A stretch of 64,000 nt of DNA from Pseudomonas sp. CROZ-RG-20F-R04-15 (GTDB lineage: Bacteria; Pseudomonadota; Gammaproteobacteria; Pseudomonadales; Pseudomonadaceae), in assembly GCF_022662375.1 (NCBI RefSeq), contig NZ_JAKNQL010000022.1, positions 35,168 through 99,167 on the forward strand. The letters are read 5' to 3'. The position numbers and the translations under genes were made by a program. Position 1 is the first letter of the stretch. Every line of letters starts with the position of its first letter. Shown here one piece after another: positions 24,833 through 32,058 of this stretch. Below the pieces are notes generated by a model. It saw only the letters and a list, made by a program, of their open reading frames with translations. It ran no database searches and had not been told where the DNA came from.

Positions 24833-25858
24833 ATGGACCACAACTTGATCGAACGACGCCAATTCAGCGGAGGCATGAAGGGGAAAAACCTCCGCTATCT
24901 GAATGAGCAAAGCGCGGAAGACCCGCGCATCACCCGCACCGGTTTTCTGCTGCTTGAACACTTTTCGCTACCGGCGTTTACCCAAGCGCTGGACACCGTT
25001 GTCACCACCAACCTGCTGCGTCCGGGGTTGTTTTCCTCGCGCACGTTTGGTTTGGGCGACGGCGAAGTCATCAGTGATCTGGGGCTGGTGATCCGCCCTG
25101 ACGCACGTCTGGATTCGGCCGCGCTTCAGCAACTGGATCTGCTGGTGGTGTGTGGCGGGTATCGCACCGAGTTGCGGGCGAGTGAGGAGTTTATTGGTCT
25201 GCTCAGATCGGCAGCGGAGCGCGGCATCAGCCTCGCGGGGTTGTGGAACGGTTCGTGGTTTCTCGGCCGCGCCGGATTGCTCGACGGCTATCGCTGCGCG
25301 ATCCACCCGGAACATCGCCCGGCACTCACCGAAATCGCTAAAACCACCCATGTCAGCAGCGAGCCTTACGTGATCGACCGCGACCGGCTCACGGCATCCA
25401 GTCCGTCCGGCGCTTTCCACATGGCATTGGACTGGATCAAGAGCCTGCACGGTAAAGCCCTGGTCGAAGGTATCGAAGACATCCTCGCCTTCGAAGAGTC
25501 GCGTTACCGCCGGATCAAACCGGACGAGAACATTTGCGTCAGTGCGCCGCTGCGTGAAGTGGTGAAGCTGATGGATGCCAATCTGGAAGAGCCGCTGGAG
25601 CTGGAGCAACTGGCCGTGTACGCGGGGCGCTCACGTCGCCAGTTGGAGCGCTTGTTCAAGGAACAACTGGGCACCACGCCGCAGCGCTATTACCTGGAAC
25701 TGCGCATCACCGAAGCGCGACGGTTGTTGCAACACACTGAGCTTTCGCAAGTGGAAGTGCTGGTCGCATGCGGCTTCGTCTCGCCGAGTCATTTCAGCAA
25801 ATGCTACAGCTCATATTTCGGCTACAGACCTTCCAAAGAAAAACGCCTGGTCAAATAA
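24833..25858 (+). CDS. AraC-family (GlxA-like) regulator
   Basis: A 341-residue regulator with an N-terminal DJ-1/PfpI-like ligand domain (about 35-215) and C-terminal AraC double helix-turn-helix (about 240-340; LAVYAGRSRRQLERLFKEQLG, ACGFVSPSHFSKCYSSYFG). It directly follows the agmatine genes, so control of arginine, agmatine or polyamine use is plausible. The start is uncertain: ATG at 24833 lacks a strong ribosome site, and the next ATG (24875) has GGAGG only one base away. Confidence 0.88.
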   Translation: MDHNLIERRQFSGGMKGKNLRYLNEQSAEDPRITRTGFLLLEHFSLPAFTQALDTVVTTNLLRPGLFSSRTFGLGDGEVISDLGLVIRPDARLDSAALQQLDLLVVCGGYRTELRASEEFIGLLRSAAERGISLAGLWNGSWFLGRAGLLDGYRCAIHPEHRPALTEIAKTTHVSSEPYVIDRDRLTASSPSGAFHMALDWIKSLHGKALVEGIEDILAFEESRYRRIKPDENICVSAPLREVVKLMDANLEEPLELEQLAVYAGRSRRQLERLFKEQLGTTPQRYYLELRITEARRLLQHTELSQVEVLVACGFVSPSHFSKCYSSYFGYRPSKEKRLVK

Positions 25859-25872
25859 CCCAAGCCGTCACC

Positions 25873-26088
25873 CACCTGAGTTCACATCGGTATCCCACGT
25901 CGGCGTACCTCCCCCAAACACCACGGTCAGTCCCCTCTCCCTCTGGGAGAGGGCTAGGGTGAGGGAATTGGTAGGCTGCACTAACCGCTTCCTCACCTGA
26001 GTTCACCTCGATATCCCACGTCGGCGTACCTCTCCCAAACACCACGGTCAGTTCCCTCTCCCTCTGGGAGAGGGCTAGGGTGAGGGGC
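25873..26088. repeat. Tandem intergenic repeat, two ~90-base copies
   Basis: A unit starting CACCTGAGTTCAC and ending with the palindrome CCCTCTGGGAGAGGG plus CTAGGGTGAGGG occurs at 25873-25962 and again at 25994-26085. The offset is 121 bases and only a few positions differ. The palindrome matches the repeats at 9.76-10.03 kb. The remaining gap to 26289 shows no gene, apart from a likely promoter region for the next gene. Confidence 0.85.
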
Positions 26089-26289
26089 ACTTACTGACCC
26101 ACAATCGGAACATGATTCTGTGCCCATCGAAAATAACCGGATCGAAACCTTGATCCGGTCATGGGCGCTGAGGCGGTCGAAGGAGTTATTCGTAAGACGA
26201 ATTCCGCATGTGCATATATGTGATTTCCATTCATATACCGGATGAATCAATATTTCCTCATCGACACCGAAACACCAGAGGTTACGGTC

Positions 26290-26820
26290 ATGTTTGGGAA
26301 AATAACGATTCTCGCAAGTGTTCCAATGGGACTGGCTCTTTTAGCCGGTGCCTTGATTCCTCTTCAAGCCTCCAGCAATGGCGCCCTTGGCCGTGAGCTT
26401 GGACATCCGCTGTGGGCTGCTCTCACCTCGCTGATCGTCAGCTCTGCTGTATTGAGCGCAACAATCGTCGTTCTTCGTCTGCCGCAGCCCAACATTGCGG
26501 GCGCCTTACAGGGGCCCTGGTGGCTTTGGATCGGCGGATTCAGTGGTGCCATTTATGTGGCAATGGCCACCTTCCTGCCGCCAAAACTTGGGGCTTCGAA
26601 CTACATCCTGTTCGTGATGGTGGGTCAGGTCATAGCCGCAATGCTTATCGACCACTTTGGCCTCTTGGGCCTAACTGCAAAGCCAATCAATTTAGTCCGG
26701 ATTACAGGGGTGCTGATCATCCTCCTCGGCCTGATCGTGGTTCAAGCCGGCTCAAACAAAGCTCCTGCCAGTTCCGACAGCGTGGTTCAAGCCACTACCG
26801 CGAACGTGGGCCTGAAGTAA
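26290..26820 (+). CDS. DMT-superfamily transporter (DUF606/YdcZ-like)
   Basis: A 176-residue protein with about five hydrophobic helices. Blocks such as IPLQASSNGALGRELGHPLWAAL, WWLWIGGFSGAIYVA and ASNYILFVMVGQVIAAMLIDHFGLLG identify the small DMT/DUF606 family. Its substrate is unknown. The ATG at 26290 has AGAGG upstream; an earlier in-frame ATG (26242) is disfavoured because it adds a polar stretch. It is the first of three genes pointing the same way, followed by an uncharacterised gene and a VOC gene. Confidence 0.87.
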   Translation: MFGKITILASVPMGLALLAGALIPLQASSNGALGRELGHPLWAALTSLIVSSAVLSATIVVLRLPQPNIAGALQGPWWLWIGGFSGAIYVAMATFLPPKLGASNYILFVMVGQVIAAMLIDHFGLLGLTAKPINLVRITGVLIILLGLIVVQAGSNKAPASSDSVVQATTANVGLK

Positions 26821-27008
26821 ACCCAATCCTCCCTTTTGGCTGGTTTTTGCTCCCAAGCGCTAGCCCTTTTTATTCCGGTCGACTCAATGAGTCGTACCAA
26901 CGCATGCGGCTTGCGTGCGAAAAGCCGAGAAGTTGTTCTCGTGTGGCAAGAGGTGCATATGAACGATCGTTCAGCACTCAATTTTCGTTAACTGATTCAG
27001 GTGAATTT

Positions 27009-27728
27009 ATGAATATCGTTAAACTGCAATTCAGTGATGGCCGTCCGAGCGCTGTCGGCCTTGAAGACGTGAACGCCGTACTGCGAAGCGTAGGTGTCCG
27101 TGCAAGTACTCTGAGCATTCCGGACGCAGCCAAACCCATCTTGAAGGCATCGCAGTCCCGCACCATCACTGAGGCGGAGCAAGAAGAACTGATCAAGCTG
27201 TTCAGCCTGGACCGCGCCCAGCTTCTGGAACAGATCGAACTGGCAGGCCGTGTGCCCGAAACCCCGCGGGGAGGCCTGCTCAATACGCGTCAGCCTGGCA
27301 TAGCCCCTTATCCCAAGGTCTACGACATGCTGGCGATTCCGGATGATTACCGCGCTACGGTCCTGGAAACCTTCGGCCGCTTCCACGTCAACATGGCGCG
27401 CAACGGTGTAGGCATTGATGAAGTGATGACCGTCGTATCTGGCGGCCCCTTCACCTGGATGTTTGTTCTCCCGGACGCTGTAGTGGTTCGACTGACTGTT
27501 GGCCCGGCTACTGAAGAAACCGCGATTCGCTTGAGCTACCCAGGCATGGGTATCCACGCAGGCTACATGGATGCCAAACAGGGATTGGTCGTGGCGTATG
27601 CCCATGGCCCTGAAGAGTTCGACATGCACTACGACGAGCCGACTGCGCCGAATCCGCAACTGTTAAACACCAACCCTTGGGTGGACTTCTCCGGCGACAT
27701 GCCGACCTTGTTTGACAACATCAACTAA
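27009..27728 (+). CDS. Conserved-looking protein of unknown function
   Basis: A 239-residue soluble protein that I do not recognise. It has no signal peptide. The N-terminal third is helical and charged (ITEAEQEELIKLFSLDRAQLLEQIE). The C-terminal half is likely beta-rich (VSGGPFTWMFVLPDAVVVRLTVG, LSYPGMGIHAGYMDAKQGLVVAYAHG, EEFDMHYDEP). The frame is open upstream to 26412 through the DMT gene, but the ATG at 27009 fits the start of a new gene. It lies between a small DMT transporter and a VOC protein, suggesting joint small-molecule metabolism or resistance (inference). Confidence 0.75.
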   Translation: MNIVKLQFSDGRPSAVGLEDVNAVLRSVGVRASTLSIPDAAKPILKASQSRTITEAEQEELIKLFSLDRAQLLEQIELAGRVPETPRGGLLNTRQPGIAPYPKVYDMLAIPDDYRATVLETFGRFHVNMARNGVGIDEVMTVVSGGPFTWMFVLPDAVVVRLTVGPATEETAIRLSYPGMGIHAGYMDAKQGLVVAYAHGPEEFDMHYDEPTAPNPQLLNTNPWVDFSGDMPTLFDNIN

Positions 27729-27740
27729 GTCGTCCTTAGC

Positions 27741-27770
27741 GACCCTTCGCGCGCTTCGGTACGAAGGGTC
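27741..27770 (+). terminator. Hairpin between unknown gene and VOC gene
   Basis: GACCCTTCG (27741-27749) and CGAAGGGTC (27762-27770) form a perfect 9-pair stem. There is no T-run, and the VOC ribosome site begins 13 bases later. It may be an attenuator or an RNA-processing/stability element. Confidence 0.5.
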
Positions 27771-27795
27771 GGTCTCTGCCTCAGGAGAAAACCGA

Positions 27796-28218
27796 ATGTC
27801 CATTTTTAAAGTTCAGCATATCGATCACGTTGTCCTGCGCGTTAAGGACATGGAAAAAAGTCTGGAGTTTTACATTGAGGTTCTCGGGTGCTTGGTGAAG
27901 AAACGCAACGATCAGTACGCGATGATCCACCTTGCAGCAGGAAGCTCAATGATAGATCTGGTAGATATCGATGGCCCTCTGGGTGCCATGGGCGGCGGGG
28001 CACCTGGGAAAGAGCGACGCAACGTCGATCACTTTTGCCTTCGTGTCGAACCGTTCGATGAGAAGGCGATCCTCGCCCACCTTCACAATCATGGCGTCGC
28101 CGCTGAGAAGGCAGTGACCCGGTATGGAGCAGAGGGAGTTGGCCCGTCGATTTACTGCTTTGACCCAGACGGTAATCAAGTCGAACTGAAAGGCCCAGCG
28201 CAATCAGTCACCCTGTAA
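27796..28218 (+). CDS. VOC-family (glyoxalase/dioxygenase-like) protein
   Basis: A 140-residue vicinal-oxygen-chelate protein made of two beta-alpha-beta-beta-beta modules. Metal-ligand positions are visible as HIDHVVLRVKDMEKSLEFY, NVDHFCLRVEPF and the final Glu in DPDGNQVELKG. Family members include glyoxalase I, fosfomycin resistance proteins and extradiol-type enzymes, so the substrate is open. AGGAG precedes the ATG at 27796. It converges on a LysR gene. Confidence 0.88.
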   Translation: MSIFKVQHIDHVVLRVKDMEKSLEFYIEVLGCLVKKRNDQYAMIHLAAGSSMIDLVDIDGPLGAMGGGAPGKERRNVDHFCLRVEPFDEKAILAHLHNHGVAAEKAVTRYGAEGVGPSIYCFDPDGNQVELKGPAQSVTL

Positions 28219-28225
28219 CTCTGAG

Positions 28226-29134
28226 TCACGTATCCTTGCTGCAGTCCAGGATCGCTTGGCGGATCCACCGATTGGCAGGGTCCGCGTCTTTACGGGTATG
28301 CCAAGCTTGTTGATACGACAGAACGGGCAGGTCTAGCGGGGCATCGAATGTTCGAAGCGTCGGATAGTTGTCCAGCCCGCTAGCCGCCCAACTGGCAACG
28401 GTGAGAATAAGATCCGTACCGGCAATCAGCTCGATTGCCGCACTCCAGTGAGGCAATGCCACGGCGATTCTTCGGCGCAGCCCCATGCTTGCCAGCACTC
28501 TTTCAATCTCGTCATTAGCGTCGGGCCGCAACGCGAGCATTACATGTGGACGCTCCAGCCATTCCTCCAGCGTCAGGCGGCCACACTCCGGCAGGGCCTT
28601 TTCGTCGGCAAGGCTGACAAAGTGCTCCGGGAATAGCCGCTGCACATGGATGCCCTCTGGATATTCCGGAAAAATGCCCAGCGCAACATCCAGTTCACCA
28701 TCTGCAAGCTGGGCCATCATGCTTTCGCGGCTCGCTTGACTCACAGCTAGATCCACGCCGGGTGCGATGCTGCGAACGTGACGTACCAGTCTTGGCAGTA
28801 TTCGGCGAGTGGCATAGTCCGACAGTGATAAGCGGAAACGTGCTTGGGACTTTCCGGGATCGAAGTCAGAAGCCCCTAACAAGTCGTTGAGGTGTCTGAG
28901 TGCCTGCTCAAGTGGTGCTAGCAAGCCTTGCGCTCTGGCGGTGAGCGCCATTCTCCCGTCGCGGCGGATAAGCAACTGATCGTCAAAATGCGCGCGAAGC
29001 TGAGCGAGGGCATGACTGACCGCTGGCTGACTTTTGTGAAGACGAACCGATGCTCGGGTTACGTGGCGCTCCAAAAGCAATGCGTGGAGAGTCAGCAATA
29101 GATTCAGGTCGATTCTTCGTAGCTCTTCCAGCAT
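28226..29134 (-). CDS. LysR-family transcriptional regulator
   Basis: A 302-residue LysR regulator of the NodD/NahR-like group (RRIDLNLLLTLHALLLERHVTRASVRLHKSQPAVSHAL, then FRLSLSDYATRRILPRLV). It is convergent with the VOC gene (7 bases apart), so the DMT/unknown/VOC set is a candidate target, though not by a shared promoter. About 490 bases of structured non-coding sequence lie beyond its start. Confidence 0.9.
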   Translation of the reverse strand: MLEELRRIDLNLLLTLHALLLERHVTRASVRLHKSQPAVSHALAQLRAHFDDQLLIRRDGRMALTARAQGLLAPLEQALRHLNDLLGASDFDPGKSQARFRLSLSDYATRRILPRLVRHVRSIAPGVDLAVSQASRESMMAQLADGELDVALGIFPEYPEGIHVQRLFPEHFVSLADEKALPECGRLTLEEWLERPHVMLALRPDANDEIERVLASMGLRRRIAVALPHWSAAIELIAGTDLILTVASWAASGLDNYPTLRTFDAPLDLPVLSYQQAWHTRKDADPANRWIRQAILDCSKDT

Positions 29135-29312
29135 TGGCTCGGATCTGCATGATTTATCAGGGGAGCGTATCAGACCGTTTTGGTTGGTGACAGATCAGCA
29201 TCAAACGATGCATTTGAGACTTTCATCAAATAGGTGTGAAGGGTCTCCAACCGCTACAGTGCGTAAACACCATTCCGCACACACGTTTAACTTACACGCA
29301 CTGTTACGCCAT

Positions 29313-29628
29313 AACGGCTACAACACCTTGCGCCGTTGCCTACGCGTACGCCAGAATCCGCCGGCTTACGCGCCTTGAGGCGGGCTGTATCGTTTCCCTG
29401 TCACTGCAAAACAGTGATCGGGTTTGGTAGCCCGTTTTCTAAGCGTTATGCGCCGCTATATGCAGTCTCTTTTCGGGGCTCGGTTTTTTATGGTGGCCAT
29501 GCGTGGGGCTCCTTCGGGAGCGCCGGGGTTTACTCGCTTAGACCGGTCTACCAACCTGCGCAATGGTCACCACCTCGTTTGGTAGCGTGAGTGATGGCTC
29601 CTTATTTTTTGCTAAGCGAGTGTCATCT
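29313..29628 (+). promoter_or_regulatory. Long structured untranslated leader of the DUF6124-like gene
   Basis: The gap after the LysR gene has no convincing gene but is rich in nested stems. They are AACGGC/GCCGTT (29313/29332); CGGGCT/AGCCCG (29381/29429) enclosing TCACTG/CAGTGA (29401/29412); GCTCC-TTCG-GGAGC (about 29508-29521); and a multibranch closed by CTCGCTTAG (29533-29541) with CTAAGCGAG (29612-29620), enclosing CTACCAA/TTGGTAG (29548/29579). The last stem ends 8 bases before the ATG and covers the only ribosome-site-like AAGCGAG. This suggests post-transcriptional control. I know of no named RNA class for it. Confidence 0.6.
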
Positions 29629-29994
29629 ATGTTCAAAATTACGCCAAACCCGCCAGAAACCGATCCAATCCCCTACGACGCCGCGCTCGAACCTCAAAAC
29701 ATCAAAGAGGCCTCCGACCGCGCGATCAACTTCTACCTCAATCCTTCCGCGCTGAAGACTTCAACCCCCACCCGCAAGACCAGCAAGATCTACCTCATCG
29801 ACCCCACAGTGGATAACGAAACCCTGCTCGTCGAAGCCACTGAAACCTTGTCCTCAGCCACTGACATGGCCCGCGATCTCGCCGATTCGATTGATCCTTC
29901 ACAGCGTAAAAAGATGCTGATCCTGCAACAGGTGATCATGCTCAGTGAACTGGTGGTCGGCCGAGTCCTGGATAACCAGCGCTTGCCGCACTAG
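29629..29994 (+). CDS. Small DUF6124-like Pseudomonas protein
   Basis: A 121-residue soluble protein (MFKITPNPPETDPIPYD, then EASDRAINFYLNPSA and a C-terminal helix ILQQVIMLSELVVGRVLDNQ). It matches the small DUF6124-type proteins I recall from Pseudomonas; function is unknown. The ATG at 29629 was chosen because the homologous start is MFK and the structured leader ends just before it. A paralogue follows at 30114. Confidence 0.8.
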   Translation: MFKITPNPPETDPIPYDAALEPQNIKEASDRAINFYLNPSALKTSTPTRKTSKIYLIDPTVDNETLLVEATETLSSATDMARDLADSIDPSQRKKMLILQQVIMLSELVVGRVLDNQRLPH

Positions 29995-30113
29995 TCGCGA
30001 TGCAGATGGGTGAGGGGGCGTGCCCCCTCATTTGCACAGAAGCGTCCGCGCTCGCGGCGCTTCACGCCTTCTATCAAAGAGCCGCCAACGGTTCTTGTCT
30101 GGAGTTTCATCTG

Positions 30114-30470
30114 ATGTCTCAGCCACCCGAACCACCGGTCACTGACCTGGTATCGCCGTACGCCTCGCCCAATTCAAGAAAGCTCCACGAAGCAGCAGAG
30201 CGTGCGCTTGACCATTACCTGTTGCCTGCCGCAATCATGGCCACACCCTACACGCCCAGCACGATGTTCATGGTCAACCCGCAATCCGACGTCGAGTCTT
30301 TGCTGAGCAATGCCAGCGGTTCCCTCGCGTCTGCCACGGTCATGCTCGGCAATTTTGCCGGTGTGCTGGAGGGATCGAACCGCCATACGCTGCTGGGTAT
30401 TGCGCAAGTGGTCATGTTGGGGGAGTTGGCGGTGAACAAGGCGTTGGATCTGGTTGTGCCAACCGAGTAG
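30114..30470 (+). CDS. Small DUF6124-like protein, second paralogue
   Basis: A 118-residue paralogue of the preceding protein: KLHEAAERALDHYLLPAA corresponds to the first protein's EASDRAINFYLNPSA, and LGIAQVVMLGELAVNKALD to its C-terminal helix. The ATG at 30114 has GGAG upstream. The spacer from 29995 holds a strong hairpin (TGAGGGGG-CGTG-CCCCCTCA, about 30010-30030). A terminator follows the stop, so the pair may be one transcript with internal processing. Confidence 0.8.
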   Translation: MSQPPEPPVTDLVSPYASPNSRKLHEAAERALDHYLLPAAIMATPYTPSTMFMVNPQSDVESLLSNASGSLASATVMLGNFAGVLEGSNRHTLLGIAQVVMLGELAVNKALDLVVPTE

Positions 30471-30487
30471 TCGCACGTTGACGATCA

Positions 30488-30525
30488 AGCAGTCAGCCTT
30501 TGCGGCTGACTGCTTTTTGTTTTTA
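30488..30525 (+). terminator. Rho-independent terminator of the DUF6124-like pair
   Basis: GCAGTCAGCC (30489-30498), loop TTTGC, GGCTGACTGC (30504-30513), followed by a T-rich tail. The stem could also act for the convergent hydrolase gene. Confidence 0.9.
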
Positions 30526-31551
30526 CAGGTGGTCAGCGTCGATCACAGCCTTGGCAAACGCCTGCGGATCTTCCTGCGGCAAGTTGTGGCCAATCCCGCC
30601 ATTGATCAAACGGAACTGATACTTGCCGGTAAAGCGCTTGGCGTAATCCTCAGGCGCCGGATGCGGCGCACCGTTGGCATCGCCTTCAAGGGTAATGGTC
30701 GGCACGCTGATTGACGGCGCGGTAGCGAGTTTCTGCTCCAGCGCTGCGTACTTCTCTTCGCCTTGGACCAAGCCTAGACGCCAGCGGTAGTTGAACACCG
30801 TAATGTCGACATGATCGGGGTTCTCCAGCGCTTTGGCGCTGCGGTCGAACGTGGCGTCGTCGAATTTCCACTGCGGTGAAGCGGTTTGCCAGATCAGCTT
30901 GGCGAAGTCGTGGGTGTTCTTCGCATAGCCGGCGCGGCCACGGTCCGTCGCGAAGTAGAACTGGTACCACCACTGCAACTCAGCCTTGGGCGGCAACGGG
31001 TTCTGCCCGGCGGCCTGATTGCCGATCAGATAACCGCTGACCGACACCAGCGCTTTCACACGTTCCGGCCACAACGCCGAAACGATGTCCGCCGACCGTG
31101 CGCCCCAGTCATAACCGCCGAGCACCGCTTGCTTGATCTTCAACGCGTCCATGAAGTCGATGACATCACTCGCCAGCGCCGCCGGTTGACCATTGCGCAG
31201 GGTGTCTTTGGAGAGGAACTGCGTATCGCCATAACCCCGCGCATACGGCATCAACACCCGATAACCCTTGGCTGCGAGCAACGGCGCGACGTCGTCGTAG
31301 CTGTGAATGTCGTAGGGCCAGCCGTGCAGCAGGATAACCACCGGGCCATTCGCCGGGCCGGTTTCGGCGTAGGCGACATCGAGCACGCCAGCCTTCACAT
31401 GTTTCAGCGGGCCGAAGGGCGAGGGCGCGGAATAATTGGCGGCCGCAGGCTCATTGGTTTGCGCTTGAGTAGTGCCAAAAGCGCCGAACAACGACAAAGC
31501 CAGAATCGACAAGCCGAATGCGGTGTTGCGGGTGTGCAGTGCCTTTTTCAT
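30523..31551 (-). CDS. Exported alpha/beta hydrolase (epoxide hydrolase-like)
   Basis: A 342-residue protein with a signal peptide (KKALHTRNTAFGLSILALSL..., cleavage near TTQAQ). Its alpha/beta-hydrolase fold carries the oxyanion motif HGWP, nucleophile elbow GGYDWG (an Asp nucleophile, as in epoxide hydrolases and haloalkane dehalogenases) and catalytic His in GGIGHNLPQ. Two cap-domain tyrosines would mark an epoxide hydrolase but cannot be assigned by eye. The ATG at 31551 has AAGGAG upstream. It is probably periplasmic or secreted. Confidence 0.88.
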   Translation of the reverse strand: MKKALHTRNTAFGLSILALSLFGAFGTTQAQTNEPAAANYSAPSPFGPLKHVKAGVLDVAYAETGPANGPVVILLHGWPYDIHSYDDVAPLLAAKGYRVLMPYARGYGDTQFLSKDTLRNGQPAALASDVIDFMDALKIKQAVLGGYDWGARSADIVSALWPERVKALVSVSGYLIGNQAAGQNPLPPKAELQWWYQFYFATDRGRAGYAKNTHDFAKLIWQTASPQWKFDDATFDRSAKALENPDHVDITVFNYRWRLGLVQGEEKYAALEQKLATAPSISVPTITLEGDANGAPHPAPEDYAKRFTGKYQFRLINGGIGHNLPQEDPQAFAKAVIDADHL

Positions 31552-31870
31552 GATGACGTCTCCTTTGCGAACTGTTGGCCGAGGGGGCTTGGTGAACCCT
31601 TGAAACCTTGAGTGCATTTGAGCGTCGGGACGTATCTGGCCTGTGTCGTAAAACGGCTTTGTTGAAAGTCGATGTGTCGCGGTGGGGTTCGTACACAGTG
31701 TGATACACAGCGGATAAACCGACCCACCCTGGACCCGATTCAGGCCAAAATAATAAGTCGCTGTTTTAAAACAAAAAATATTTCACTTCGCGCTTCCCAA
31801 AGGCAAAAAACCTTGGTAAATTGCGCCCCGTTCTCACAGCGAACCTAACGAAGTAGCTGGAAAGAGCAGT
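31552..31870. other. Intergenic region between hydrolase and tRNA-Gln
   Basis: No gene or repeat is seen. It must hold the divergent promoters of the hydrolase and tRNA-Gln. The part from about 31750 to 31850 is unusually AT-rich for this genome (AAAACAAAAAATATTT). Confidence 0.6.
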
Positions 31871-31945
31871 AGGGGCGTCGCCAAGCGGTAAGGCAGCAGG
31901 TTTTGATCCTGCCATGCGTTGGTTCGAATCCAGCCGCCCCTGCCA
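31871..31945 (+). tRNA. tRNA-Gln (TTG anticodon)
   Basis: A 75-base cloverleaf: acceptor AGGGGCG pairs with CGCCCCT, followed by discriminator G and an encoded CCA. The T-arm has GGTTCGAATCC and the anticodon loop is TTTTGAT, giving UUG (Gln). A terminator follows. Confidence 0.97.
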
Positions 31946-31956
31946 TATTCGAAAAA

Positions 31957-31988
31957 ACGCCAACTTCGCAAGAAGTTGGCGTTTTTTT
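31957..31988 (+). terminator. Rho-independent terminator of tRNA-Gln
   Basis: AACGCCAACTTC pairs with GAAGTTGGCGTT around a GCAA loop, followed by a T-run. Confidence 0.93.
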
Positions 31989-32058
31989 ATGCCTGCGATT
32001 TGGCCAGGCTTGGTAAGGCAGACGTGCGCGGCGCCGAAACGCCGCGCACGTCATCCAC

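Noticed and set aside
26412..27008. Frame open upstream of the unknown gene at 27009
   Set aside because: It runs through the DMT transporter gene in another frame; the protein character changes at the ATG at 27009.
29236..29590. Short open frames in the structured leader (64 and 84 codons)
   Set aside because: They overlap each other and the RNA stems, have no clear ribosome sites, and are Ser/Arg/Tyr-rich. A leader peptide is conceivable but not supported.
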